A DNA stretch of 64,000 nucleotides from Sphingobacterium spiritivorum (GTDB lineage Bacteria > Bacteroidota > Bacteroidia > Sphingobacteriales > Sphingobacteriaceae): assembly GCF_016725325.1 (NCBI RefSeq), contig NZ_CP068083.1, positions 4,526,001 to 4,590,000 of the forward strand. The letters run 5' to 3'. A program made the translations under genes and the position numbers. The notes under the pieces are model-generated. The model did not search any database. It was not told the origin of the DNA and saw only the letters and a list, made by a program, of their open reading frames with translations. Of this stretch, positions 17,523 to 25,259 are shown piece after piece (within the stretch, counting starts at the first letter, position 1; every line of letters begins with the position of its first letter).

Positions 17523-17858
17523 ATGAACTATGTCTACTTTATTGCATTCTGGGCTTGTCAGTGTGTTTCTACTGTTCTCTTTAAATATGGTGGGATTCAT
17601 CCGAAGTATAAATGGCTGACCTTGATTATAGGTAATATTATATTATTATCTGCAAGCTGGTTTTTAGTACAACTATTCAGATCAGTATCTCAACCTATTG
17701 TAATAGCGCTTTGTTCAGGAGGCACATTCCTGACCGTTCAATTGACGATGGCCCTTTATTTTAAAAGTCCTCTTACCTGGGCACAGATTCTCGGTATGTT
17801 TATTATTATCAGCGGTATGGTACTGATCACCTTTGGTGGAAAAGGAGAATCTATCTAA
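17523..17858 (+). CDS. small DMT/SMR-like transporter
   Basis: 111 residues with four predicted membrane helices, the size and plan of small multidrug resistance or EamA-half proteins. The last segment (PLTWAQILGMFIIISGMVLITFGGK) resembles the final SMR/DMT helix (...QIxGixLIxxGV). The SMR glutamate in helix 1 is not evident: the N-terminus reads MNYVYFIAFWACQCVSTVLFK. A drug-export role is therefore unsure. It follows copA after 63 bases and is closed by a bidirectional terminator. Confidence 0.7.
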   Translation: MNYVYFIAFWACQCVSTVLFKYGGIHPKYKWLTLIIGNIILLSASWFLVQLFRSVSQPIVIALCSGGTFLTVQLTMALYFKSPLTWAQILGMFIIISGMVLITFGGKGESI

Positions 17859-17892
17859 ATAGGTATTAATAAAACACAATCCACATAAAATA

Positions 17893-17923
17893 ACAAGAGC
17901 GGGATTAATAGTCCCGCTCTTGT
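17893..17923. terminator. bidirectional terminator
   Basis: ACAAGAGCGGGA (17893-17904) and TCCCGCTCTTGT (17912-17923) form a perfect 12-base stem between the convergent small transporter and nitroreductase genes. Confidence 0.85.
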
Positions 17924-17941
17924 CTTATGAAATAGTTAATG

Positions 17942-18577
17942 TTAATTGTATTCGATTACGAATTCGGATTGTGGATTTCTTACTTTTTTCATGCTGACTA
18001 ACCAATCGCCCTCATTATCTCTGTAACCTATTGGTAACAAAGTAACACTCTTCAATCCTTTTTCAGTCAATCCCAGCAATTCATCCAATTGCTGATTGTT
18101 GAATCCTTCTACAGGAGTAGTATCTATTTTTAGTTCAGCAGCCTGAGCTATAGCAAGTCCAAATCCGATATAAGCCTGTCGTGCGGTATGCACAAAGTTC
18201 TCCTCTGCTGATTGTGTAAGATAGAGGCTTTTCAAACGATCTGTATACGAGGAAAAACGACCTCTCGGTAATTCACGTTCATCTGTAGTTCGGTTGTAGA
18301 TCTCATCAATGCGTTCTTCTGTATACTGATCCCATGCAGCGAATACCAGAAGATGCGAGCAGTCTGCTATGATCTGCTGATCCATAGCTACCGGAACGAT
18401 TTTTTCTTTTAATTCCTGATTTGTGATAAGAAGTACCCTGAATTGTTGCAGACCTGAGGATGTCGGAGCAAGACGGGCGGCCTCAATAATTTTATGCACA
18501 TTTTCTGTGCTAACTTTTTTTGAAGGATCATACTTCTTTGTGGCATAACGCCATGATAAATCTTCTAATAATGACAT
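17942..18577 (-). CDS. nitroreductase-family NAD(P)H-dependent FMN oxidoreductase
   Basis: At 211 residues it matches NfsB-like enzymes. The N-terminal FMN-binding block RYATKKYDPSKKVS and the APTSSGLQQFRV segment are typical, as is a GFGLAIAQAAELKIDTTPVEGF block in the second half. It should be a dimeric cytoplasmic flavoenzyme that reduces quinones, nitroaromatics or similar electrophiles. It is the last gene of the ohrR-ohr-DUF1304-nitroreductase run (gap 20 bases), which suggests a role in oxidative or electrophile stress. Confidence 0.92.
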   Translation of the reverse strand: MSLLEDLSWRYATKKYDPSKKVSTENVHKIIEAARLAPTSSGLQQFRVLLITNQELKEKIVPVAMDQQIIADCSHLLVFAAWDQYTEERIDEIYNRTTDERELPRGRFSSYTDRLKSLYLTQSAEENFVHTARQAYIGFGLAIAQAAELKIDTTPVEGFNNQQLDELLGLTEKGLKSVTLLPIGYRDNEGDWLVSMKKVRNPQSEFVIEYN

Positions 18578-18597
18578 AACTTATTTTTTAATATTTT

Positions 18598-18966
18598 TTA
18601 AGATAACAATACAAATACAAGAGCGAGAATTGCGGGCAATGCCTGTACAAAAAAGATCTTGCGGGATGCGGATACCGCTCCGTATATACCTGCGACAATC
18701 ACACATCCCAGGAAGAACAATGTTATATTCTTTTGCCAAACCAGATCTTCTATAAAGAATGACCAAATCAGCCCGGCCGCAAGAAAACCATTATAAAGTC
18801 CCTGATTAGCAGCCAAACCTTTTGTTGGCCGAAACATTTCATCTGGTAAAGCTCCTTTAAAAGCTTTCCGGCCTGCTGTTTCCCAGGCAAACATTTCCAT
18901 CCAGAGGATGTAAAGATGTTCCAGCGCTACAATAGCGACGAATATCTTTGCAATGATCGTTATCAT
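18598..18966 (-). CDS. DUF1304 membrane protein
   Basis: 122 residues with four predicted membrane helices. The segment MEMFAWETAGRKAF followed by GLAANQGLYNGFLAAGLIW is characteristic of DUF1304 proteins, whose function is unknown. It sits 11 bases after ohr and 20 bases before the nitroreductase, so it belongs to the peroxide operon and is likely induced by organic hydroperoxides. Confidence 0.88.
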   Translation of the reverse strand: MITIIAKIFVAIVALEHLYILWMEMFAWETAGRKAFKGALPDEMFRPTKGLAANQGLYNGFLAAGLIWSFFIEDLVWQKNITLFFLGCVIVAGIYGAVSASRKIFFVQALPAILALVFVLLS

Positions 18967-18977
18967 AAGGGTAAAAT

Positions 18978-19400
18978 TTATGAATTACTTACTGTTAATC
19001 TGACTTCTATATTTCCTCTTGTAGCATTAGAATACGGGCAAATACGATGTGCCTGTTCGACCAAAGCTTCTGCATCATTTAACTCTACTCCCGGAATATT
19101 TACTTTTAACTCGGCTTCTAATCCAAAACCACCACCTTCTATGCTTCCTATTCCAACATGTGCCGTGACACTTGTCTCGCCCGTTTTAATTTTAGATTTA
19201 CCAATCACCAGATTTAATGCACTGTCAAAGCAAGCCGCATATCCTGCTGCAAACAATTGTTCAGGATTGGTATAATCGTTATTAGCACCTCCGAGTTCTT
19301 TGGGTATTCTGACCTGAAGATCCAGTACTTCGTTATCAGTCTTTACATGGCCATTACGGCCACCTGTTGCAGTTGCTACTGCTGTATACAACGTTTTCAT
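18978..19400 (-). CDS. ohr: organic hydroperoxide resistance protein
   Basis: Ohr is a thiol peroxidase that reduces organic and fatty-acid hydroperoxides using two cysteines. Both are present: Cys57 in AAGYAACFDSAL and Cys121 in AHRICPYSNATRGN. The active-site arginine lies in LQVRIPKELGG, and a supporting glutamate in NPEQLFAAGYA. The 140-residue length is standard. It follows ohrR by 17 bases under the palindromic OhrR operator at 19865-19896. Confidence 0.97.
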   Translation of the reverse strand: MKTLYTAVATATGGRNGHVKTDNEVLDLQVRIPKELGGANNDYTNPEQLFAAGYAACFDSALNLVIGKSKIKTGETSVTAHVGIGSIEGGGFGLEAELKVNIPGVELNDAEALVEQAHRICPYSNATRGNIEVRLTVSNS

Positions 19401-19417
19401 ATTATCCTTGTTCTTTT

Positions 19418-19843
19418 TTAGTGATTTCTGTTTAATATTTTATTGGCAATAGTTTTTAATTGTAAAAGTTCTTCTAAAGTAATGCCCATCTCATCCAGCA
19501 TTTGGCCGGGAATACATTTGGCATTTGTAGAAAGCTCCTTACCTGTATCTGTCAGCGATATTTCAACCGTTCTTTCGTCCTGAGCACTACGCCGGCGGGT
19601 TATAAGTCCCTTTTGCTCCATGCGCTTCAGTAAAGGTGTCAGCGTACCGCTATCCAACCGGAGGCGTTGTCCGATCTGATTGACGGTTTGTAAAGGATGC
19701 TCCCACATCACCAACAATACAAGATATTGCGGATAGGTCAGATCCAGCTTGTCCAGCATTGGTCTGTATTGCTGTACTATTTCCCGGTATAACGCATATA
19801 TCGGAAAACATACCTGATGATCTAACATTAATTCTTCTTCCAT
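19418..19843 (-). CDS. ohrR: OhrR, MarR-family hydroperoxide-sensing repressor
   Basis: A winged-helix MarR protein of about 141 residues. The sensing cysteine lies near the N-terminus in DHQVCFPIYALYREI, the same place as Cys15/Cys22 of known OhrR proteins. The wing segment DSGTLTPLLKRMEQKGLITRRRSAQDERTVEISLT is typical. The start at 19843 is preferred; ATG at 19828 is also possible because the -7 box TATCTTTG (19849-19856) places the transcript start very close to 19843. It represses itself and the downstream genes until oxidised. Confidence 0.95.
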   Translation of the reverse strand: MEEELMLDHQVCFPIYALYREIVQQYRPMLDKLDLTYPQYLVLLVMWEHPLQTVNQIGQRLRLDSGTLTPLLKRMEQKGLITRRRSAQDERTVEISLTDTGKELSTNAKCIPGQMLDEMGITLEELLQLKTIANKILNRNH

Positions 19844-19848
19844 GGCAA

Positions 19849-19896
19849 CAAAGATATGCATTGAACAAAATTAAATTGTGCGCAATTTAATTTTGT
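19849..19896 (-). promoter_or_regulatory. OhrR operator and promoter
   Basis: A perfect palindrome has 14-base arms ACAAAATTAAATTG (19865-19878) and CAATTTAATTTTGT (19883-19896) around TGCG. It contains the known OhrR core AAATTG-N4-CAATTT. On the minus strand it sits directly upstream of the -7 box TATCTTTG (19849-19856), where bound OhrR would block RNA polymerase. Confidence 0.9.
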
Positions 19897-20231
19897 GATA
19901 TTATACAGACAATCTCCGGTTCACGTTAGTGGTTTCGTACTTAGACGGAAAATCCCAAAAAACCTGCTTAAACAGAGTTTAAACAGGGTATTTTATACTA
20001 AAATAGGTTAAAAATGTACTAAATACTATACACTTTAAAAGCTTATCATTAAGACTTAAAAATAAGGTAAAAAACAATTAAAAAGAAAGTAAACTAACTG
20101 TTTATTAGCCATTTATTACTGAAAAAAAATAAAAAAAGAAATATAAACAAGGTGTTCTTAGAAGTTGTGCATGTTATTTGCAAAACTCATCATGAGTTAA
20201 TAATAGAATAATCAACCAATAAAAAATTAGT
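19897..20231. other. AT-rich intergenic region upstream of the 36-codon ORF
   Basis: About 335 bases, very rich in A and T after 20000, with many A runs. I see no ORF, no strong hairpin and no consensus promoter. A degenerate -7-like TTATTTG occurs near 20176. Confidence 0.4.
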
Positions 20232-20342
20232 ATGGAAACTACAGAAAAAAATGCAGCAAAACTAGGACTTGAAAAAGGATATTATCTATTACTAATGGCT
20301 ATCCTGGAAGTGCCTGATACATCAGCTCAGAATGAGCAATAA
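20232..20342 (+). CDS. candidate 36-residue small protein
   Basis: ATG at 20232 opens 36 codons ending TAA at 20342: METTEKNAAKLGLEKGYYLL, then a short hydrophobic LMAILEV and a polar tail ending in SAQNEQ. It has no cysteine and no recognised RiPP leader. A strong Rho-independent terminator (20382-20408) follows about 40 bases later, and no other gene could use it, which suggests that this short unit is transcribed. Function unknown; it could also be a regulatory leader. Confidence 0.45.
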   Translation: METTEKNAAKLGLEKGYYLLLMAILEVPDTSAQNEQ

Positions 20343-20381
20343 CAATATAACATAAGATACAACACAATACTTTCACACACT

Positions 20382-20417
20382 AATCTCTACCCTGAAAAGG
20401 GTGAGATTTTTGTTTTT
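20382..20417 (+). terminator. terminator after the 36-codon ORF
   Basis: Stem AATCTC-t-ACCCT (20382-20393), GAAA loop, AGGGT-GAGATT (20398-20408), then a T-rich run to 20417. A GAAA tetraloop and T tract make this a strong plus-strand terminator. Confidence 0.85.
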
Positions 20418-20567
20418 AAAACAGGCTTCCCCTTCCTCATTTTATACATCAGAGATACTAAATAATTATTTCATCGCTGTTAAGTGAGATGAAATTAGGC
20501 ATTTTATCCATTCCTCCATCGATCTTGCTTTTAGATATAAATAACGCTGAAAATCATTAACAGAGGC

Positions 20568-20613
20568 TTTTGTGGTATAATAAATTTTATAATCAGTAAA
20601 AAATACCACAAAA
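20568..20613 (+). promoter_or_regulatory. long inverted repeat upstream of the AraC gene
   Basis: TTTTGTGGTAT (20568-20578) and ATACCACAAAA (20603-20613) are perfect 11-base arms 24 bases apart. A smaller palindrome ACCAT-ACAA-ATGGT follows at 20626-20639. They are placed to bind a dimeric regulator, possibly the AraC protein itself. Confidence 0.45.
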
Positions 20614-20650
20614 CAAACGTACTACACCATACAAATGGTATTTATTACGC

Positions 20651-20658
20651 TAATTTTG
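20651..20658 (+). promoter_or_regulatory. -7 promoter box of the AraC gene at 20664
   Basis: TAATTTTG is a perfect TAnnTTTG match only five bases before the ATG at 20664. The transcript would start at or next to the start codon, so this mRNA is probably leaderless. Confidence 0.5.
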
Positions 20659-20663
20659 TAGAC

Positions 20664-21515
20664 ATGGAAGCAAGCATCCCTATATTAGACCAATGCTCTT
20701 TGTCGCGGACACAGGAGAATACGATCACTGTAGAGGCGTTGTCTTCTTATCTGTCCCGCAATAAAAATCTTGTATTTCCTCATCGGCATAGTTTTTACCA
20801 ACTGTTGTTATTCACACAGGGCGCGGGAACACACGCGATTGATTTTGAAACATTTAATGTAGTTCCCTGGCAGATTTATATGATGCTGCCCGGTCAGATA
20901 CATCGTTGGGATTTTGAAGGTGAAATGGATGGATTTATAGTGAATTTTCAACCAGATTTTTTCCATACTTTTTTGTTGCGTCCTGAATACCTGAGTCAGT
21001 TTTCGTTCTTTTCAGGCTTAATAAAAGATCAGGTATTCGATATCAGTCCGGATTTGCAGGATGAGGTTATGAGATTGTTCCGGGAGCTACTAGCTACACG
21101 AGATCTGGATTTTGCTAAAATTACCTTATTATATCTGTTCAAAACACTGGAAAGAAGTCCTGTACTTCAAAATAAATCCGAGAGTGCTGCCTATAATCAT
21201 ACCTTATTAAGGAATTTCATGAGCCTTATCGAGAGCAATTACAGAACACTCAGACTGCCTAAAGATTATGCTAAGCTCCTGTTTATAACTCCCAACCACC
21301 TGAATGCACTGGTGAAAGAATCTATGGGTTTATCAGCGGGAGAGCTTATACGAAACCGGGTATTACTGGAAGCAAAGCGCCTTTTGGTTATCCAGGATTA
21401 TTCCATTAGTGAAATAGCCTATGGGTTGAATTTTAATGATAATTCATATTTCACAAAATTTTTTAAGAAAAACGAAGGGATTACTCCCGAAGAATTTAGA
21501 AAAAAACACATATAA
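20664..21515 (+). CDS. AraC-family transcriptional regulator
   Basis: 283 residues. The N-terminal cupin-like sensing domain (about 20-160) has PHRHSFYQLLLFTQGAG and a MMLPGQIHRWDF block. The C-terminal double HTH (about 185-283) ends with ISEIAYGLNFNDNSYFTKFFKKNEGITPEEFRKKH. It probably senses a small molecule. The DUF983 gene follows after 5 bases and should be cotranscribed. The inverted repeats upstream may be its own operator. Confidence 0.9.
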   Translation: MEASIPILDQCSLSRTQENTITVEALSSYLSRNKNLVFPHRHSFYQLLLFTQGAGTHAIDFETFNVVPWQIYMMLPGQIHRWDFEGEMDGFIVNFQPDFFHTFLLRPEYLSQFSFFSGLIKDQVFDISPDLQDEVMRLFRELLATRDLDFAKITLLYLFKTLERSPVLQNKSESAAYNHTLLRNFMSLIESNYRTLRLPKDYAKLLFITPNHLNALVKESMGLSAGELIRNRVLLEAKRLLVIQDYSISEIAYGLNFNDNSYFTKFFKKNEGITPEEFRKKHI

Positions 21516-21520
21516 CAGCT

Positions 21521-21919
21521 ATGAAATATACCCTGTCAAACGAATTGAAATCTGCCCTGGATGGCAAGTGCCCGCGATGCAGAAAGGGAGATCTTTTTAA
21601 AGCTCCTCTCTTCAGTTTCAGATCTAAGAAAATGAACGAAACCTGTCCACACTGTGGTCTCAAATTTGAAAAAGAGCCCGGTTACTTTTATGTAGCTATG
21701 TATATCAGCTATGCATTTAATGTAGCAGAGTTGCTAACCGCCTGTTTTGCCACTTACTTCCTGACAAACAACCTTGAGTCTCCCTGGTTATATCTTGGGG
21801 TATCTATATCTGCGGCCATACTAATGGCTCCGGTCAATTACAGATATTCCAGAGTTGTATTGCTTTATTGGCTTACACCTTCTTTCAGATACAGACCTGA
21901 TATCTACGATGTCCAATAA
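21521..21919 (+). CDS. DUF983 membrane protein with zinc-ribbon-like cysteines
   Basis: 132 residues. The N-terminal CPRCRKGDLF and CPHCGLKFEKEPGYFYVAMYISY segments define DUF983. Four cysteines could bind zinc. Two hydrophobic hairpins (about residues 60-82 and 88-115) predict membrane insertion. Function is unknown across the family. It sits 5 bases after the AraC gene and before a bidirectional terminator. Confidence 0.88.
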   Translation: MKYTLSNELKSALDGKCPRCRKGDLFKAPLFSFRSKKMNETCPHCGLKFEKEPGYFYVAMYISYAFNVAELLTACFATYFLTNNLESPWLYLGVSISAAILMAPVNYRYSRVVLLYWLTPSFRYRPDIYDVQ

Positions 21920-21943
21920 CTTTCCTTATTTATATAGTGTATT

Positions 21944-21981
21944 AAAAAAGCCTGCAATACGATTAGTATACAGGCTTTTTT
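21944..21981. terminator. bidirectional terminator
   Basis: AAAAAAGCCTG (21944-21954) pairs with CAGGCTTTTTT (21971-21981), between the convergent DUF983 and glutamate dehydrogenase genes. Confidence 0.85.
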
Positions 21982-22001
21982 GTTTCTGATGAGATCATCC
22001 C

Positions 22002-23426
22002 TTATGGGAAGATTCCTAATTGTTCGTATGCTGCACCGACTTTATTAATCGCACATATAAAGGCTGCAGTACGCAGATCCTCTACGCCTGCTGTATTTTT
22101 ATATACTTCACGAATTTCCTGATACGATCCGATCATGGTATCTTCAAGACCGGAGTAGATCAGATCTATTTCGTCCGGACCACGCAGGATGATCTTACGT
22201 TCCAGTTCGGAAACTTTCTTACTTGTCAGAGATTCTATTATATTTACCAACTCCGCATACATATTTTCACTGAATCGTTTTTCAAGACGTCCATATCTCA
22301 CATGACTCAGATTTTTCAGCCATTCAAAATACGATACTGTTACACCTCCGGCATTCAGGTACATATCCGGAATAATCAGGATACCTTTCCTATTCAGAAT
22401 TTCATCTGCTTTAGGTGTTAGCGGTCCGTTGGCTGCTTCTCCGATTATTTTTGCCTGGATTCGATCCGCATTTCCTTCATGGATAACAGATTCTAAGGCC
22501 GCCGGAATAAGGATATCACAAGGCTGTTCTAATCCTTCAGCTCCATTTTTAAAGTTTTGTGCTCCCTCATAATTCAGAATAGAACCTGTCGCTTTGCGAT
22601 GTGCAAGTACAGCGTCCACATCGAAACCCTCCGCATTGTATATCGCTCCTTCATATTCAATAAGACCAACAATAAGCGCTCCTCCATCCTGAAAAAATTT
22701 GGCAGCATGGTAACCCACATTACCTAATCCCTGCACAATAACCCGTTTACCAGCTATCCCGGTGCTGAGTCCAAGTTTTTCCATATCCTCTGCAAAAGAA
22801 CATGCTTCACGAACACCAAAATATACTCCCAGTCCGGTTGCTTCTGTACGTCCTCTCACGCCTCCCTGCGAAATAGGTTTTCCAGTAACACAGGCCTGCG
22901 CATTGATATCATTAGGATTCAGCGAAGAGTAGGTATCCAGTATCCAGCTCATCTCTCTGGCTCCCGTACCGTAATCCGGTGCCGGAACATCTATTCCGGG
23001 ACCTATAAAATTCTTTTTCACCAATTCTGATGTATATCGGCGGGTGATCTTTTCCAGTTCAAATTCAGTATATTTCCGGGTGTCAATCTTTATCCCGCCT
23101 TTTCCACCTCCAAATGGTACATTGACAATCGCACATTTGTAAGTCATCAGTGCTGCTAAAGCCATTACTTCATCCTGATTCACTTCAATGCTAAAGCGAA
23201 TTCCACCTTTACAAGGCAACTTGTGATGAGAGTGCTGAACACGATATGCTTCAATTACTTCAATTTTATCTCCGATCTTAACCGGAAACTTGACCTGTAA
23301 AATAGAATTACAAGCTTTGATTTGTTCCAGTATTCCGGAAGAAAAGGAAGTGAATTTAGCTGCTTTATCAAAATTTTGACTAACACCTTTGAAAAAGCTG
23401 TAATTTTCTTGTGATGTGTGGGACAT
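22002..23426 (-). CDS. gdhA: Glu/Leu/Phe/Val-type glutamate dehydrogenase
   Basis: Interconverts glutamate and 2-oxoglutarate plus ammonia. At 474 residues it matches the Bacteroidota form. Visible blocks are PCKGGIRFS and VPFGGGKGGIKID (substrate site, catalytic lysine), GPGIDVPAPDYGTGAREMSWI, and the Rossmann motif VQGLGNVGYHAAKFF. Cofactor preference (NAD or NADP) cannot be decided by eye. It is a single gene with about 490 gene-free bases upstream. No TAnnTTTG box is clear on its strand. Confidence 0.93.
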   Translation of the reverse strand: MSHTSQENYSFFKGVSQNFDKAAKFTSFSSGILEQIKACNSILQVKFPVKIGDKIEVIEAYRVQHSHHKLPCKGGIRFSIEVNQDEVMALAALMTYKCAIVNVPFGGGKGGIKIDTRKYTEFELEKITRRYTSELVKKNFIGPGIDVPAPDYGTGAREMSWILDTYSSLNPNDINAQACVTGKPISQGGVRGRTEATGLGVYFGVREACSFAEDMEKLGLSTGIAGKRVIVQGLGNVGYHAAKFFQDGGALIVGLIEYEGAIYNAEGFDVDAVLAHRKATGSILNYEGAQNFKNGAEGLEQPCDILIPAALESVIHEGNADRIQAKIIGEAANGPLTPKADEILNRKGILIIPDMYLNAGGVTVSYFEWLKNLSHVRYGRLEKRFSENMYAELVNIIESLTSKKVSELERKIILRGPDEIDLIYSGLEDTMIGSYQEIREVYKNTAGVEDLRTAAFICAINKVGAAYEQLGIFP

Positions 23427-23843
23427 AAGATACTTGTTAGTTTACATTTAATTTATTTTTGGTAATATGTTGCTGCCTTAAGCAGTATTTGATGGATTAA
23501 AGTTAATATTTTTGATCATCAATAATTGGGTACCGATACTGAAAACCAGATTTTTACCATATTATCTTTGATCCTGTGATTTCTTTAAAAATCAATAAAT
23601 AAAAGACCGGTTTCTGTAAAAAAACAATAGTTTTTCAGTCAGTTTTCCATCATCTTAAAAAGATAAAAAATGTTGAAATTGTTTGCAGGTAACCGGATAT
23701 TATCTTTTAACAGCTTAATTTCAGAAATTATATAGCTTAATTTTTTTAGCACAATCTCCGCTCCGCTTTAAAAACTTATTTTTAAATACCCATAGACCAG
23801 CTCAATCCTGTAGAATATAAGGTGCACTTCCCTGCAAAAAAGA
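23427..23843. other. gene-free stretch between gdhA and fasciclin gene
   Basis: These bases are AT-rich and hold no supportable ORF. One TATTTTTG on the plus strand near 23505 faces no gene. The gdhA promoter must lie here but I cannot place it. Confidence 0.4.
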
Positions 23844-23873
23844 AACGGAAGTAAACCTAAGTTTACTTCCGTT
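23844..23873 (-). terminator. terminator of the fasciclin gene
   Basis: AACGGAAGTAAAC (23844-23856) and GTTTACTTCCGTT (23861-23873) form a perfect 13-base stem with a four-base loop. Read on the minus strand it is followed by TTCTTTTTTG. Confidence 0.85.
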
Positions 23874-23917
23874 CAAAGCCGTAAATACCGACCTCACATT
23901 TACCTCACCTTATTTAT

Positions 23918-24490
23918 TTACGGCATCAGTACTTGATCAATTACATGAATAGTACCGTTTGATTGATTCACATCTGCTATGGTTACTTTGGCATCGTTAC
24001 CTTTAATATCCCGTACATACAGATCTTTTCCTTTTGCCCAGAATGTAATTTTTTCACCCTGTACAGTAGCCACGCTGGCCTTACCTCCACCTGCTTTGAT
24101 CATATTCATAATGCTCTTGGCATCATGTTTACCAGCGACAACATGATAGGTAAGAATAGTTGTCAGCTTTGCTTTATTCTCTGGTTTCACCAAAGATTCT
24201 ACTGTACCTGCCGGTAATTTGGCAAAAGCTTCATTTGTAGGAGCGAATACAGTAAAAGGTCCTTTTGAAGACAATGTCTCTACAAGACCTGCAGCTTTTA
24301 CAGCAGCTACCAATGTTGTGTGGTCTTTAGAATTTACCGCATTCTCTACAATGTTTTTGGATGGATACATTGGAGCACCTCCTACCATTACTGTTTTTTC
24401 TTTTTGATTTTGTTGTGCAGATACATTTGCTCCGCAAATCAGACTAAGTGAAAATAAACTCAGGGCGATTAATTTTGATGTTGCTCTCAT
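23918..24490 (-). CDS. exported fasciclin (FAS1) domain protein
   Basis: 190 residues with a signal peptide ending near residue 25 (GANVSAQQN). One FAS1 domain (about 50-188) shows both conserved blocks: KGPFTVFAPTNEAFAKLP and TYHVVAGKHDAKSIM, with a final DVNQSNGTIHVIDQVLMP. Such proteins mediate adhesion or bind small ligands at the cell surface. It follows the msrB gene by 84 bases on the same strand and ends at a strong terminator, so the two may share a transcript. Confidence 0.93.
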   Translation of the reverse strand: MRATSKLIALSLFSLSLICGANVSAQQNQKEKTVMVGGAPMYPSKNIVENAVNSKDHTTLVAAVKAAGLVETLSSKGPFTVFAPTNEAFAKLPAGTVESLVKPENKAKLTTILTYHVVAGKHDAKSIMNMIKAGGGKASVATVQGEKITFWAKGKDLYVRDIKGNDAKVTIADVNQSNGTIHVIDQVLMP

Positions 24491-24574
24491 GATGTCTTGT
24501 TTTGAAAATTGATTCTTTTATTTGCTTTCTTTACCTCATTTACGACATCGATAGCGGAGCGGATTTATTTTTTA

Positions 24575-25099
24575 TTATTTTTTTTGATCAGGCTCAAATT
24601 CCAGCGATATGGAGTTCATACAAAACCGTTTGCCGGTGGGCGGAGGTCCGTCATCGAATATATGACCCAGGTGCGAATTACAGCGTCCACATAATACCTC
24701 TGTGCGTACCATATTGTAACTGTTATCTTGTTTATAGATAACACTGTTTTTTCTGAGAGGCTCATAAAAGGATGGCCATCCGCAAGTAGAAGAAAATTTG
24801 GCTGTAGAACGAAATAATGGATTACCACATACGGCACAATAGTAGGTTCCCTTGACATCATACTCATAATATTTACCGGTAAAGGCACGTTCTGTCTGCG
24901 CTTCCCTTGCTACGGCATACAGATTCGGATCCAGAATTTTCTTCCATTCCGAGTTTTTGACATTTAGCTTCTTTGTATCTGTGCGGGAGTAATACGGATT
25001 TCGGGTAGTGGTCTGCTGCGCATTGCTGTTGATGCCGATACAGATCAAGAGAGTAGCCGTTACGATTATTCTCTTTGTTATAGTCAGATAGTTTTTCAT
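24575..25099 (-). CDS. msrB: exported peptide-methionine (R)-S-oxide reductase
   Basis: MsrB reduces methionine-R-sulfoxide in proteins. Zinc cysteines are in CAVCG (88, 91) and CGRC (137, 140). The catalytic cysteine is Cys160 in RFCMNSISL, and Cys106 in CGWPSF is placed to resolve it. An N-terminal hydrophobic segment (about residues 9-27, ending NSNAQQ) sends it to the periplasm or makes it a lipid-free exported enzyme. At 174 residues the catalytic part is normal. A palindrome overlaps its -7 box upstream. Confidence 0.95.
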   Translation of the reverse strand: MKNYLTITKRIIVTATLLICIGINSNAQQTTTRNPYYSRTDTKKLNVKNSEWKKILDPNLYAVAREAQTERAFTGKYYEYDVKGTYYCAVCGNPLFRSTAKFSSTCGWPSFYEPLRKNSVIYKQDNSYNMVRTEVLCGRCNSHLGHIFDDGPPPTGKRFCMNSISLEFEPDQKK

Positions 25100-25156
25100 C
25101 TTTTTTATGTTAGAATCTATTAGTAAGTACGATTAATGAAGAACAATAGTTTGCAA

Positions 25157-25179
25157 CAAACGTAAAATATTGTTTACGT
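25157..25179 (-). promoter_or_regulatory. msrB promoter overlapped by a palindrome
   Basis: On the minus strand the -7 box is TACGTTTG (25157-25164). Palindrome arms ACGTAAA (25160-25166) and TTTACGT (25173-25179), six bases apart, overlap it. This fits a repressor or redox-sensor site. Confidence 0.45.
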
Positions 25180-25190
25180 ATAAAAAAGAA

Positions 25191-25217
25191 AAGACCATGC
25201 CTGTACAGCATGATCTT
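25191..25217 (-). terminator. terminator of the TonB receptor gene
   Basis: AAGACCATGC (25191-25200) pairs with GCATGATCTT (25208-25217) with one mismatch. On the minus strand it is followed by TTCTTTTTTAT. Confidence 0.7.
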
Positions 25218-25259
25218 TTAAAAATCCGTTCATAATGATTGCTAAGCTGTCTGTCTCCG

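Noticed and set aside
18581..18766. ORF on the minus strand overlapping DUF1304
   Set aside because: Shadow frame of the DUF1304 gene.
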